A DNA stretch of 64,000 bases from Rikenellaceae bacterium (GCA_015059905.1 SUZN01000001.1:310001-374000), one strand, 5' to 3'. Positions 52,644 to 62,162 are shown, numbered from the stretch's first letter. Notes: generated by a model not told the origin, from the letters alone. Numbers and translations: made by a program.

Positions 52644-53801
52644 TTGAAAAAGATAAAATTAGGACTTCTTCCCCGCGTGCTTATCGCTATCGCAGTCGGT
52701 GTGGCGTTGGGCAGTTTTTTGCCCGAGTCGCGCCTGTTACTGACTTTCAACGAGGTCTTTAGCCAGTTTCTGGGTTTCTTTATTCCTATTCTGATTGTAG
52801 GTCTGGTCACGCCTTCGATTGCCGAGATAGGCTCTGGTGCGGGTCGTATGCTTGCCTTCACAGCATTGCTTGCATATGGTTCTACGGTTGTGGCAGGTTT
52901 TGTCTCCTATTTTACGGGTGCAACCTTCTTTCCCTCGATGATTGATGCCGACACTGCTACGCAACTCGGCTCACAGAGCAGTGCGCTTACGCCATACTTT
53001 ACAATCAACATTCCTCCACTGATGGATGTGATGACCGCTTTGGTGATGGCGTTTGTCTTTGGTCTTGGTTTGGCTTATCTGAAGGGTGATGTGTTACGCC
53101 GTGCATCGTTTGAGGTGCGCGAGATTGTTGAGATGACTATCCGCACGGTTATTATCCCTCTGTTGCCAATCTATATCTTTGGCATATTCTACAATATGAC
53201 CGCATCGGGCGAGGTGTTCCGTGTGATGAGCGTATTTGTCAAGATTATTGTGGTTATCTTTGTGCTGCACGTTTTGTGGCTTGTGACTCTCTATATCGTA
53301 GCAGGTACGGTGTCGGGCAAAAACCCATTCAAGATGCTCTCTACGATGCTTCCCGCATACTTTACGGCTCTCGGAACACAATCTTCGGCAGCTACTATCC
53401 CTGTCTCTTTGGCGCAGGCAAAGAAGATGGGGGTGAGCGATGGCGTGGCTGGCTTTGTCATTCCGTTGTGTGCTACGATTCATCTCTCGGGCAGTATGCT
53501 TAAGATTGTATCGTGTGCTATGGCACTGATGATGATGCAGGGTATGGAGTACGATTTCTCACTCTTTGCGGGCTTTATCTTTATGTTGGGTATCACTATG
53601 GTCGCAGCCCCAGGTGTGCCAGGCGGAGCTATTATGGCAGCACTCGGTGTGCTTACCTCTATGCTTGGTTTCTCTGCGGCCGATCAGGCGCTGATGATAT
53701 CGCTATATATTGCTATGGATAGCTTCGGTACGGCTTGTAACGTAACGGGCGATGGCGCTCTGGCGCTGATTGTCGATCGTTGTAAAAGTAAATTGATGTA
53801 A
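52644..53801 (+). CDS. Dicarboxylate/amino acid:cation symporter (SLC1/DAACS type)
   Basis: 385-residue inner-membrane transporter with about eight hydrophobic segments plus re-entrant loops. The family signature of hairpin HP1, TQSSAATIPVSLAQAK (about residue 238), and the following PLCATIHLSGS are clear; LGVLTSMLGFSAADQALMI in part marks HP2. Relatives take up glutamate, aspartate, serine or C4-dicarboxylates with Na+ or H+; the substrate cannot be chosen here. The start is a TTG at 52644: the frame begins with KKIKLGLLPRV and no ATG or GTG lies near. Confidence 0.87.
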   Translation: MKKIKLGLLPRVLIAIAVGVALGSFLPESRLLLTFNEVFSQFLGFFIPILIVGLVTPSIAEIGSGAGRMLAFTALLAYGSTVVAGFVSYFTGATFFPSMIDADTATQLGSQSSALTPYFTINIPPLMDVMTALVMAFVFGLGLAYLKGDVLRRASFEVREIVEMTIRTVIIPLLPIYIFGIFYNMTASGEVFRVMSVFVKIIVVIFVLHVLWLVTLYIVAGTVSGKNPFKMLSTMLPAYFTALGTQSSAATIPVSLAQAKKMGVSDGVAGFVIPLCATIHLSGSMLKIVSCAMALMMMQGMEYDFSLFAGFIFMLGITMVAAPGVPGGAIMAALGVLTSMLGFSAADQALMISLYIAMDSFGTACNVTGDGALALIVDRCKSKLM

Positions 53802-53808
53802 TAACGCT

Positions 53809-54381
53809 ATGAAACTTGTTTTTGCTACAAATAATGCCCATAAGTTGCGCGAGGTTGCACAGGTTGTGGGCGAGGAGTTTGAGTTGGTGTCGCTTAAGGA
53901 GTGCGGTATCACAGAGGATATTCCCGAGAATGAGCCTACACTTGAGGCTAATGCCTTGGCAAAGGCGCGATATATCCACTCTCGTACGGGACTAAACTGC
54001 TTTGCTGATGATACAGGTCTGGAGGTCGATGCTCTTGGTGGCGAGCCAGGTGTGCGTTCGGCACGTTACGCTACCGATGGTCACGACGATGAGGCAAATA
54101 AGCGCCTGCTGCTTGAACGTATGCAGGGCGAGGAGAATCGCGCGGCGCAGTTCCGTACGGCGCTGGTGCTGATTATGGATGGCAAGGAGTATCTTTTCGA
54201 GGGTGTTGTGCGCGGTAGAATATTGTGTGCAGAGTGCGGTGAGGGCGGTTTTGGTTACGACCCTTTGTTTGCCCCCGAGGGTGAGGAGCGCTCATTTGCA
54301 CAGATGAGTGCTGACGAGAAGAATGCCATATCTCATCGAGGTCGTGCAGTGCGTAAACTTGCGGAGTTCCTCAATAAATAG
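53809..54381 (+). CDS. rdgB: Non-canonical purine NTP pyrophosphatase RdgB/HAM1
   Basis: Hydrolyses dITP, ITP and XTP to monophosphates, protecting DNA and RNA from deaminated purines. The 190-residue protein shows the NTP-binding ATNNAHKLREV (residues 5-15), FADDTGLEVDALGGEPG (about 65-81) with catalytic Asp, GGFGYDPLF (about 147) and SHRGRAVRKLAEF (about 173). It begins 8 bp after the symporter gene, so the two may be co-transcribed. Its stop codon abuts hairpin-repeat copy 2. Confidence 0.95.
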   Translation: MKLVFATNNAHKLREVAQVVGEEFELVSLKECGITEDIPENEPTLEANALAKARYIHSRTGLNCFADDTGLEVDALGGEPGVRSARYATDGHDDEANKRLLLERMQGEENRAAQFRTALVLIMDGKEYLFEGVVRGRILCAECGEGGFGYDPLFAPEGEERSFAQMSADEKNAISHRGRAVRKLAEFLNK

Positions 54382-54505
54382 AAGAACATGTCTAATAAGG
54401 TGATTTCTGCGTTACGCTTGCCCTCAAATGCTCATTTACAGCCGAGTAAACTCCGCTTTTTCGGGCTTCGCAAGCCTTGAAATCCCACTTCTTATACACG
54501 TTCTT
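54382..54505 (+). repeat. Large intergenic hairpin repeat, copy 2
   Basis: 124 bp beginning immediately after the rdgB stop. Outer arms AAGAACATGT (54382-54391) and ACACGTTCTT (54496-54505) pair with one mismatch. Inside are ATAAG/CTTAT, GATTTC/GAAATC, GCTTGCCC/GGGC..GCAAGC and TTTAC/GTAAA. Helices whose bases differ from copy 1 remain paired (for example GTTTGC/GCAAAC there, GCCC/GGGC here). The inner sequence TTCTGCGTTACGCTTG and AAATGCTCATTTAC are shared. Confidence 0.85.
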
Positions 54506-54624
54506 AAGGATAAGGCTACTTAACTTTTTACGGTTGGGTAGCTTTCTTTGTGTCAAATGTATCAATCAGCAACGCACTGACTGCATCCGCAGTCTGCCCT
54601 CGCACACCACACGCCCCACACAAC

Positions 54625-54656
54625 AAAAAAAGAGAAACCGTTAAAAGTTTCTCTTT
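54625..54656 (-). terminator. Duplicate of the tRNA-Leu terminator
   Basis: AAAGAGAAAC (54629-54638) and GTTTCTCTTT (54647-54656) with a T run on the minus strand. Identical to the functional one at 54938-54969. Confidence 0.75.
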
Positions 54657-54680
54657 CCGTACTCGAAGCCGATGATCGAA
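54657..54680 (-). pseudogene. tRNA-Leu 3'-end fragment
   Basis: Minus strand: TTCGATCATCGGCTTCGAGTACGG, against TTCGATCCCGGCTTCGAGTA in the intact gene (54973-55058). The T-loop, altered T-stem and acceptor strand remain; everything 5' of it is replaced by unrelated gene-free sequence containing the shared 28-bp motif. Confidence 0.75.
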
Positions 54681-54743
54681 GCGCGGCAACTGCAAGTTGC
54701 AAGCTCGCGCGGATACCATAATGCGGAGACCCTAAGGTCGAGC

Positions 54744-54771
54744 AATAAAATCTATATATCCGCGCAACCGC
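54744..54771 (-). repeat. 28-bp motif shared with 47808-47836, copy 2
   Basis: AATAAAA-TCTATATATCC-GCGCAACCGC on the plus strand (54744-54771). As at the first copy, a tRNA 3' fragment lies downstream on the minus strand, here 64 bp away. Between them are short inverted repeats (GACCCTAAGGTC; GCAACTGCAAGTTGC). Confidence 0.65.
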
Positions 54772-54863
54772 CCATTAGTGAGTATCGCGGCGGAGTCTAT
54801 AACATTCGAGGGCAAAAGGCGTAGCCTGTGTTGCAGAATGAGACATAGGCAAGCTTGTTTGCG

Positions 54864-54992
54864 AAATGTATCAATCTGCAACACCTTGACTGCATCCGCA
54901 GTCTTGTCCTCGCCAACCATACCACGCCCCACACAACAAAAAAAGAGAAACCGTTAAAAGTTTCTCTTTCCGTACTCGAAGCCGGGATCGAA
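54864..54992 (-). repeat. Direct repeat B: intact copy of the tRNA-Leu 3' flank
   Basis: Partner of 54555-54680. This copy joins a complete tRNA-Leu, so it is the likely parent of the duplication, 309 bp away start to start. Confidence 0.85.
54938..54969 (-). terminator. Rho-independent terminator after tRNA-Leu
   Basis: Minus strand: AAAGAGAAAC, TTTTAACG loop, GTTTCTCTTT, then further T. Ten perfect base pairs, starting 3 nt after the tRNA. Confidence 0.9.
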
Positions 54993-55058
54993 CCGGCACG
55001 GACATTACTGTCCACAGGATTTTAAGTCCGGCGTGTCTACCTATTCCACCATTCGAGC
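54973..55058 (-). tRNA. tRNA-Leu(UAA)
   Basis: 86-nt class II tRNA on the minus strand. The acceptor is GCTCGAA/TTCGAGT (first pair G-U) with discriminator A. The anticodon loop CTTAAAA gives anticodon UAA followed by A37. The long variable arm is GGACA-GTAA-TGTCC and the T-arm GCCGG-TTCGATC-CCGGC. The anticodon stem has one C/U mismatch (CCGGA/TCCTG). No CCA is encoded. It lies 39 bp downstream of miaA, whose product modifies exactly this class of tRNA (A37 after an anticodon reading UNN). Confidence 0.93.
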
Positions 55059-55097
55059 AACACTTACTTTAGGTAAGACGTGGCAAAAGTAACAAAA

Positions 55098-56009
55098 TTA
55101 TTTCAATTCGCAAACCTTTGCATCTATATATTCTATAATCTTCTCTATTTCCGAGGGGTTAAACCAGGCAAACTCCTCATCGCGACGAAACCACGTCAGC
55201 TGACGTTTCGCATAGCGGCGTGAGTTGCGTTTGATAAGTTCGATAGCCTCCTCGCGCGTGATTGTGCCATCAAAGTAATCAAACATTTCGCGGTAGCCAA
55301 CAGTCTGCAACGAGTTCAAGTCTCTCAAGTGATACACTGCGCGAGCCTCCTGCTCCAGCCCTTGCTCAATCATTATATCTACGCGCTTATCGATACGCTC
55401 ATATAGCCGCGCGCGTTCCATATCGGTCGCAATCTTTACTATGTTGAATGGTCGCCTGCGGCGCTCTCCCGTGCGTAGGGTGGAGTAGGGCTTACCTGTG
55501 CCGATGCAGACCTCCAGCGCACGCAGAACGCGGGCAGGATTCTTCCTATCCACCACCTCATAATAGGCGGGGTCAAGCTCTCGCAAACGCTCCGCCATAG
55601 CATCCACACCTTGTTGCTTCAGCTCGGCGGCAAGTCTTTCGCGCAGGGTGGGCTCTACCTCTGGCAAGTCATCCATTCCCTCACATAACGCCTTGATATA
55701 CAAGCCTGAACCACCAACAGCAACCACATAATCGTGCTGCCTAAAAAGCTCTTCAAGGCGTTGCAAGGCTTGCTGCTCGTATGCCCCACAGTTGAAGTCT
55801 TGCTTTAAGTCGTGCGATGCAATAAAGTGATGTTCAACCGTTTGCAGTTGCTCATTGTCGGGTTGTGCTGTGCCGATGGGTATGCCACGATAGAATTGGC
55901 GCGAATCGGTCGAAATGATTGGCGCAGCATAATGTAGGGCTATCTTTATTGAGAGGTCAGTCTTGCCCGACCCCGTAGCTCCTGCTATGACTATCAATGT
56001 TTTACCCAT
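55098..56009 (-). CDS. miaA: tRNA dimethylallyltransferase MiaA
   Basis: Adds a dimethylallyl group to N6 of A37 in tRNAs reading UNN codons. The P-loop is AGATGSGKTDLS (residues 9-20). The nucleic-acid motif is STDSRQFYRGIPIGTAQP (about 33-50). GGSGLYIKALCEG is at about 100, and the C-terminal RRYAKRQLTWFRRD at about 270. The 303-residue length is normal. It is last in a seven-gene minus-strand run and immediately precedes tRNA-Leu(UAA), a predicted substrate. Confidence 0.96.
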   Translation of the reverse strand: MGKTLIVIAGATGSGKTDLSIKIALHYAAPIISTDSRQFYRGIPIGTAQPDNEQLQTVEHHFIASHDLKQDFNCGAYEQQALQRLEELFRQHDYVVAVGGSGLYIKALCEGMDDLPEVEPTLRERLAAELKQQGVDAMAERLRELDPAYYEVVDRKNPARVLRALEVCIGTGKPYSTLRTGERRRRPFNIVKIATDMERARLYERIDKRVDIMIEQGLEQEARAVYHLRDLNSLQTVGYREMFDYFDGTITREEAIELIKRNSRRYAKRQLTWFRRDEEFAWFNPSEIEKIIEYIDAKVCELK

Positions 56010-56028
56010 TGTTATCTAATGTTGAATA

Positions 56029-56541
56029 TTAGTATTCGTCGTCGTAATTGTCGTCACCGTCAAAATCGCTGTACTCGCCCATCATCTCATCGAATATTGA
56101 ACCACTCTCCTCGTTCTCGTCGGGGTCATACTGGTCGGGCGCCTGGGCGTGAGCAAACTGCAAGCGTGGGTACTCCATTCCCTTTTCTGGCTCTTTACCT
56201 TCAATCAGCTCGATGTAGTAGGCGCGCTGCGTAAATGGGTCGAAGATGTAAATCAAACGGTCGTGCAGATGTGTAAGTACATCCTCCAGGCGTGCCGTAG
56301 CCATCGGCTGTGGCATACCGTTTCCGCCATCGCCCATACCACCGTCCATATCCATATAGGTGTACTCCTGCAGGCGCTCCCAGCGGTCGTCAGCAGTGAA
56401 GAACGATGCCATACATTGGTCATAGCGCAGCATCTTGATAATGAAATCGTGCAGGTCGAGCAGTGTGTTTGATGACTCTACCTCAAAGTCGCGAACGAAG
56501 TTGTCGTTTTCGTCGCTCAACATTCTAAATCTGAAAATCAT
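56029..56541 (-). CDS. pRiA4b ORF-3-like protein
   Basis: 170 residues. The start MIFRFRMLSDENDNFVRDFEV, then LLDLHDFIIKML and ASFFTADDRWE, match the ubiquitin-like fold family called plasmid pRiA4b ORF-3 / IS1096 passenger. This family is chromosomal and stable in many Bacteroidales despite the name. The tail (about 130-170) is strongly acidic (DPDENEESGSIFDEMM, DFDGDDNYDDEY). No catalytic motif is apparent. It sits between patB and miaA with 9 and 19 bp gaps, clearly in the operon. Function unknown. Confidence 0.72.
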   Translation of the reverse strand: MIFRFRMLSDENDNFVRDFEVESSNTLLDLHDFIIKMLRYDQCMASFFTADDRWERLQEYTYMDMDGGMGDGGNGMPQPMATARLEDVLTHLHDRLIYIFDPFTQRAYYIELIEGKEPEKGMEYPRLQFAHAQAPDQYDPDENEESGSIFDEMMGEYSDFDGDDNYDDEY

Positions 56542-56550
56542 ATCGCTTTA

Positions 56551-57735
56551 CTATTTAATTTCGTTAATTGCCTCTTTCAGTTGCTCCAGTGCTTGCTTCA
56601 GCACGGCGCGTGTCGTTCCCACGTTGAGTCGCATATGCTGCTCGCCCTGCACGCCAAACATCGCACCGTCGTTCATCGCAAGGTGTGCCTTGTTGATGAG
56701 CATATCTACCAACGCCTCGTGCTTTAAGCCGAGTGCCGAGAAATCCATCCATACCAGGTATGAAGCCTGTGGCTTGGTAATCTTCACCTCGGGGATGTTT
56801 GTCTTGAGATACTCATCCACAAAGTCAATATTGCTCTCGATGTATGAAATCATCTGCTGTCGCCACTCCTCGCCTTGGGTGAAGGCTGCCTCGGTGGCTG
56901 TCATTGCGAAGATTGTCGCCATATCGAACTCGTTTGCCTCCAGCCACGCAAAGAGGCGAGAACGTAACTTCTCGTTTGGTACGATGCAGTATGAACTTAC
57001 AATGCCCGCTATGTTGAAGGTCTTTGACGGAGCTCCAAATGTGATGCTGCAACGTGCGGCATTCTCCGAAACGGTGGCAAAAGGTATGTGGCGGTTGCCA
57101 TAGAGAGGCATATCGCAATGTATCTCGTCGGAAATAACCACGATGTCGTGCTTCACAGCTATGTCCGCCAATCTTTCGAGTGTCTCACGACTCCACGTTA
57201 TGCCCACAGGGTTGTGTGGATTAGCGAGAATCAATATTTTGCATTTTGGGTCAATAATCTGCTCCAGCTGCTCGAAGTCCATCTCGTAATATCCGTCAGC
57301 GGTTGGTCGCAGAGGATTCAGCACCACCTCACGCCCATTATGTTCTGGCACAAGACGGAAGGGATGATATACGGGAGGCTGGATGATAATCTTGTCGCCT
57401 GGGGCTGTGAATGAGTTGATAACCATACCGATACCCTTCACGATGCCTGGGATGTAACGCATCCACTCGCGCTCCACCTCCCAGCCGTGACGCTGTTTGA
57501 GCCACGCCTGCACACTCTGCCAATAGCCATCGTACTGAAGCGTGTAACCCAGGATGGGATGCTCCAGTCGCTTGTGCAGGGCATCAATGATAAAATCGGG
57601 CGTTGGGAAGTCCATATCCGCCACCCATAGTGGGATTAGGTCATCACGTCCGAAGTTCTCCTTCAGCGCATCGTGCTTGACGCAGTGTGTGCCACGACGC
57701 TCAATATAACTGTCAAAATCGTATATCTTCTTCAT
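56551..57735 (-). CDS. patB: PatB/MalY-type PLP aminotransferase or C-S lyase
   Basis: 394-residue fold-type I PLP enzyme. Motifs: WVADMDFPTP (about 35), NPHNPVGITW (about 172), SDEIHCDMPL (about 203) and the PLP lysine GAPSKTFNIAG (about 235). This pattern is closest to the MalY/PatB group, which cleaves cystathionine and cysteine; a plain aminotransferase role is possible. ATG 57735 is chosen because KKIYDFD begins similarity and it overlaps the preceding stop (TAATG), making the 40 upstream residues of the longer frame spurious. Confidence 0.88.
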   Translation of the reverse strand: MKKIYDFDSYIERRGTHCVKHDALKENFGRDDLIPLWVADMDFPTPDFIIDALHKRLEHPILGYTLQYDGYWQSVQAWLKQRHGWEVEREWMRYIPGIVKGIGMVINSFTAPGDKIIIQPPVYHPFRLVPEHNGREVVLNPLRPTADGYYEMDFEQLEQIIDPKCKILILANPHNPVGITWSRETLERLADIAVKHDIVVISDEIHCDMPLYGNRHIPFATVSENAARCSITFGAPSKTFNIAGIVSSYCIVPNEKLRSRLFAWLEANEFDMATIFAMTATEAAFTQGEEWRQQMISYIESNIDFVDEYLKTNIPEVKITKPQASYLVWMDFSALGLKHEALVDMLINKAHLAMNDGAMFGVQGEQHMRLNVGTTRAVLKQALEQLKEAINEIK

Positions 57736-58712
57736 TATCGTTGAGTTAAAAATTTCATTACATCCACTCCATCTGCCACATCCCACAGCGTAGGGTATTG
57801 CGCTCTGCCGAATGCCACTCGGCGGGGGTGGTCGATAGAGTTTGATACTACACATTGTATCTTTTCGTCATTTTGTGCAATCCACTCCTTGACCTCGCTT
57901 ATAGAGTTATAATAGTAGTAGTTTATTTGGCTTATATTGTCCGAGAAAGTGTTGCTTTCTACTGTGATATATCCACCCAGGTCGGTAAACGCTACGCCGA
58001 GCATACTTTTTAATGCTTTGTTTTGCAGGTAGTTGCCTCTCGTCATAGGGTTGATAGTGTCGGGAGGTGTGATATATAATTTCATACCGTGCGGCAGTAG
58101 GATAAGCGAAATATTACGGCATCCCAGGCCGTTGTGAGAGAATATATCTCGGCACAAACCCTCAATCTCATCCTTGCTCTCCTTGCCGTCAAGCACCGCC
58201 AGCGAGTGGCGTGAGCCGCGAATGATGGTTGGCAGGTTGGCATATCGGGTGCGGAAGTATCGTGCAGCCTCGTCACCGCCTGTGGCGATTGCCATATCTA
58301 TTGCCGCTTGGTCAGAGTAAGGCTCAATAGCAATAGTGGGCTCTATATCTCGCAATAGTTCAATGATATACTCCGTCAAAATCTTGTCCTTGCTCGAAGG
58401 CTTTACAAGGGCTGTATGACCCGCCATCACTACGCATAGCAGGTCGTAAAAACCCACCAGCGGTATATTTCCTGCCATAATTATTGCCACACGCTTTGCT
58501 CTGCCTCGGGTGTAAGCAGCTGCCCAGCGTTGCAATTTTTCTTTATCGAGGAACTCTTCGCGGATAGCCTCCACAGCAAGCAAAATATCACGTTCGCAAA
58601 ACCACTCATTCTGCTCCATAGCACGGTGCATCACCTCCAGCGTGGCGCTATCCTTGCCGAAGTCTTTCAATCGATTGCCGAGTGTGGCGAATATCTCTAT
58701 TGTGTAGTTCAT
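57735..58712 (-). CDS. Short LuxC-like acyl-CoA reductase
   Basis: 325 residues with the aldehyde-dehydrogenase-like acyl-CoA reductase pattern: VAIIMAGNIPLVGFYDLL (about 74-91), VKPSSKDKIL, and the nucleophile cysteine in SHNGLGCRNIS (about 190-200). Classic LuxC is about 480 residues, so this is a compact version seen in Bacteroidota. The reaction would reduce a fatty acyl-CoA or acyl-ACP to an aldehyde; the substrate is unknown. It overlaps the metalloprotease gene upstream by 4 bp and patB downstream by 1 bp. Confidence 0.78.
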   Translation of the reverse strand: MNYTIEIFATLGNRLKDFGKDSATLEVMHRAMEQNEWFCERDILLAVEAIREEFLDKEKLQRWAAAYTRGRAKRVAIIMAGNIPLVGFYDLLCVVMAGHTALVKPSSKDKILTEYIIELLRDIEPTIAIEPYSDQAAIDMAIATGGDEAARYFRTRYANLPTIIRGSRHSLAVLDGKESKDEIEGLCRDIFSHNGLGCRNISLILLPHGMKLYITPPDTINPMTRGNYLQNKALKSMLGVAFTDLGGYITVESNTFSDNISQINYYYYNSISEVKEWIAQNDEKIQCVVSNSIDHPRRVAFGRAQYPTLWDVADGVDVMKFLTQR

Positions 58713-59269
58713 CGTGGTGTGTGGTGCTTTCTTAATTCACGGGCAAGTTCCTTCTCCCTGCCTTGCAGACACCTATCAGCCAGGGCGTGAAACTGTGCCG
58801 AGTGGTTATGGTGAACGGTGTGACAAAGCTCGTGTACTATAACGTAATCCTGCAAGTGGCGAGGCAAAAGCATCAGGTAGAGGCTCAACGAGAGATTGTT
58901 CTGCGCTGTGCAACAACCCCACTTTGTGCGTGCGGCACGGATGGTTACCTTGCCGTAGCTGAAGCCTAACGATTGGGCAATCTCTGCTACGCGTTTTGGC
59001 AGGAACGCCTTTGCCTCGGCGCGGAGTCTTTCGATATCCTCTGCTGTGAGGGTGGGGAGAGTGGCGTGATTGGCGTACTTTGCCCTTGCCTGCTCGACCC
59101 ACTCTGTCTTGCTCTCCAGAAACTCCAGCGCACGCCTCTGCGATACATAAGGCGGATGGCTTAACCTCACCTCGCCCGAGGGGCGCACTGCAAGCGATAT
59201 GCGTGACGAGCGTCGGGTGGAGTAGATGGTTATCTCGCCCAAACGAGGGTGGTGGAGCGTGGTTTTCAT
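58709..59269 (-). CDS. YgjP-like (DUF45) zinc metallopeptidase
   Basis: 186-residue cytoplasmic protein of the YgjP/DUF45 group. The zinc motif VHELCHTVHHNHS (about 141-153, HExxH) follows the conserved TKWGCCTAQNNLSLSLYLM (about 112-130, SxWG-type strand). There is no signal or membrane segment. The family is predicted to be an M48-like protease; targets are unknown. It lies 6 bp after rlmB and overlaps the reductase gene by 4 bp (ATGA). Confidence 0.85.
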   Translation of the reverse strand: MKTTLHHPRLGEITIYSTRRSSRISLAVRPSGEVRLSHPPYVSQRRALEFLESKTEWVEQARAKYANHATLPTLTAEDIERLRAEAKAFLPKRVAEIAQSLGFSYGKVTIRAARTKWGCCTAQNNLSLSLYLMLLPRHLQDYVIVHELCHTVHHNHSAQFHALADRCLQGREKELARELRKHHTPR

Positions 59270-59275
59270 CGTTTG

Positions 59276-60004
59276 TTATCCTATGCGCTGGCGTACAACC
59301 TCAAAGAGCATCACGGCGGCTGCTGCTGCTACGTTGAGTGACTCAATAGCTCCAATCATAGGTATTGCCAACTGCTCGTCGCAGAGCTTCAGCACCTCTT
59401 TGGAGATACCTGTATCCTCGGCACCCATAATGATTACAGTTGGCTTGGTGAAGTCGGCATCGTAGATTAGCTTTGTGCTCTTCTCTGTTGCTGCAACCGC
59501 CTGAAAACCTTCCGCCTGCAATGCCTTGATGGTGTTGCGTATAGAGCCTACGCGGCACACAGGGATGCGGCTCAATGCACCCGCCGATGAGCGCATAGCG
59601 TCGGAGTTTACGGGCGCGGAATTCTTAAGCGGAGTAATCAATCCGTGAGCGCCAGCGCACTCTGCCGAGCGGGCAATGCCACCGAAGTTACGCACGTCGG
59701 TAACACCATCAAACAAGACAATCAGCGGAGTCTCGTCCTCTGGCACGCGCTCCAGGATGTCGCTTAACTCAACATATTCGATGGGGGCAATCTGTGCCAC
59801 CACGCCCTGATGGTTGAGCTTTGTGAGGCGGTTGAGCTTCTCTACGGGAACTTCCTGGATGCGTATGCGGTGGCGGAACGCGAGGTCGCGCAACTCGGTC
59901 ATCAGCTGACCCTCGGCACCCTTGCGGATGTAGAGTCGCTCAATCTGCTTACCTGTCTGTATCGCCTCGGCAACGGGGCGGATACCAAATACTATATCAC
60001 TCAT
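59276..60004 (-). CDS. rlmB: 23S rRNA (guanosine-2251 2'-O)-methyltransferase RlmB
   Basis: SpoU-family (knotted SPOUT) ribose methyltransferase. The N-terminal L7Ae-like domain (about 1-75; FGIRPVAEAIQTGKQIERLY in part) precedes the catalytic domain. Motif 1 is DVRNFGGIARSAECAG (about 102-117), motif 2 is IIMGAEDTGIS (about 191) and motif 3 is IPMIGAIESLNVAAAAAVML (about 212-231). The 242-residue length is typical. The TrmH/RlmB boundary is subtle, but the L7Ae-like extension favours RlmB. It lies 4 bp after the ABC-F gene. Confidence 0.9.
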   Translation of the reverse strand: MSDIVFGIRPVAEAIQTGKQIERLYIRKGAEGQLMTELRDLAFRHRIRIQEVPVEKLNRLTKLNHQGVVAQIAPIEYVELSDILERVPEDETPLIVLFDGVTDVRNFGGIARSAECAGAHGLITPLKNSAPVNSDAMRSSAGALSRIPVCRVGSIRNTIKALQAEGFQAVAATEKSTKLIYDADFTKPTVIIMGAEDTGISKEVLKLCDEQLAIPMIGAIESLNVAAAAAVMLFEVVRQRIG

Positions 60005-60008
60005 AATA

Positions 60009-61937
<1,929 letters not shown>

Positions 61938-62162
61938 TTACGGTTGTTATACAATTACTTAAGGTTACTGCTATTTTACCGTAGTCTTTGTTATTGTCGT
62001 AGTCACAGCCTATGGCATTCGCCATTATTCAAGTCTGACCCACCCCCTAATCCCCCGCCTCAGGCAGGGGACTTTGGTCGCTACGCTCCAAGGGTGGAGT
62101 AAAACAGCAATTTTGAATTTTGAATTTTGAATTTTGAATTTTGAATTTTGAATTCAAATCAT
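61938..62162. other. Gene-free gap with hairpins and 7-bp tandem repeats
   Basis: 225 bp between the divergent-facing ends of the ABC-F start and rpe stop. It contains a GC-rich hairpin (CCCC-GCC / GGC-GGGG, 62052-62070), a small CTCCA-AGGG-TGGAG hairpin (62086-62099) and the AATTTTG tandem array. No clear promoter for the ABC-F operon was found here. Confidence 0.55.
62109..62154 (+). repeat. Tandem array of a 7-bp unit, about 6.6 copies
   Basis: AATTTTG is repeated six times without error from 62109 to 62150, then a partial unit. It lies just beyond the rpe stop codon. Such short perfect arrays are prone to copy-number change. Confidence 0.92.

Larger units (their letters stand above)
54555..54680 (-). 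repeat. Direct repeat A: duplicated tRNA-Leu 3' end, terminator and flank
   Basis: About 126 bp that recur at 54864-54992 in the same orientation. From about 54615 to 54672 the two are identical or nearly so, covering the terminator hairpin and the last 20-odd bases of tRNA-Leu. Outside that stretch they diverge by small indels. Copy A lacks the rest of the tRNA. Confidence 0.85.

Noticed and set aside
54528..55015. Small minus-strand frames over the tRNA-Leu repeats
   Set aside because: They run through a terminator hairpin and tRNA sequence; similar peptides between them reflect the DNA duplication, not coding.
56029..56541. pRiA4b/IS1096-type name as a sign of a mobile element
   Set aside because: No transposase, inverted repeats or composition shift; the gene sits within a tight chromosomal operon.
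57736..57855. N-terminal extension of the PatB frame
   Set aside because: It overlaps the reductase gene in another frame; ATG 57735 forms TAATG with that gene's stop and begins the family similarity.
62041..62099. GC-rich hairpins between ABC-F and rpe as terminators
   Set aside because: Neither strand has a following T run, and the position is upstream of the ABC-F start.
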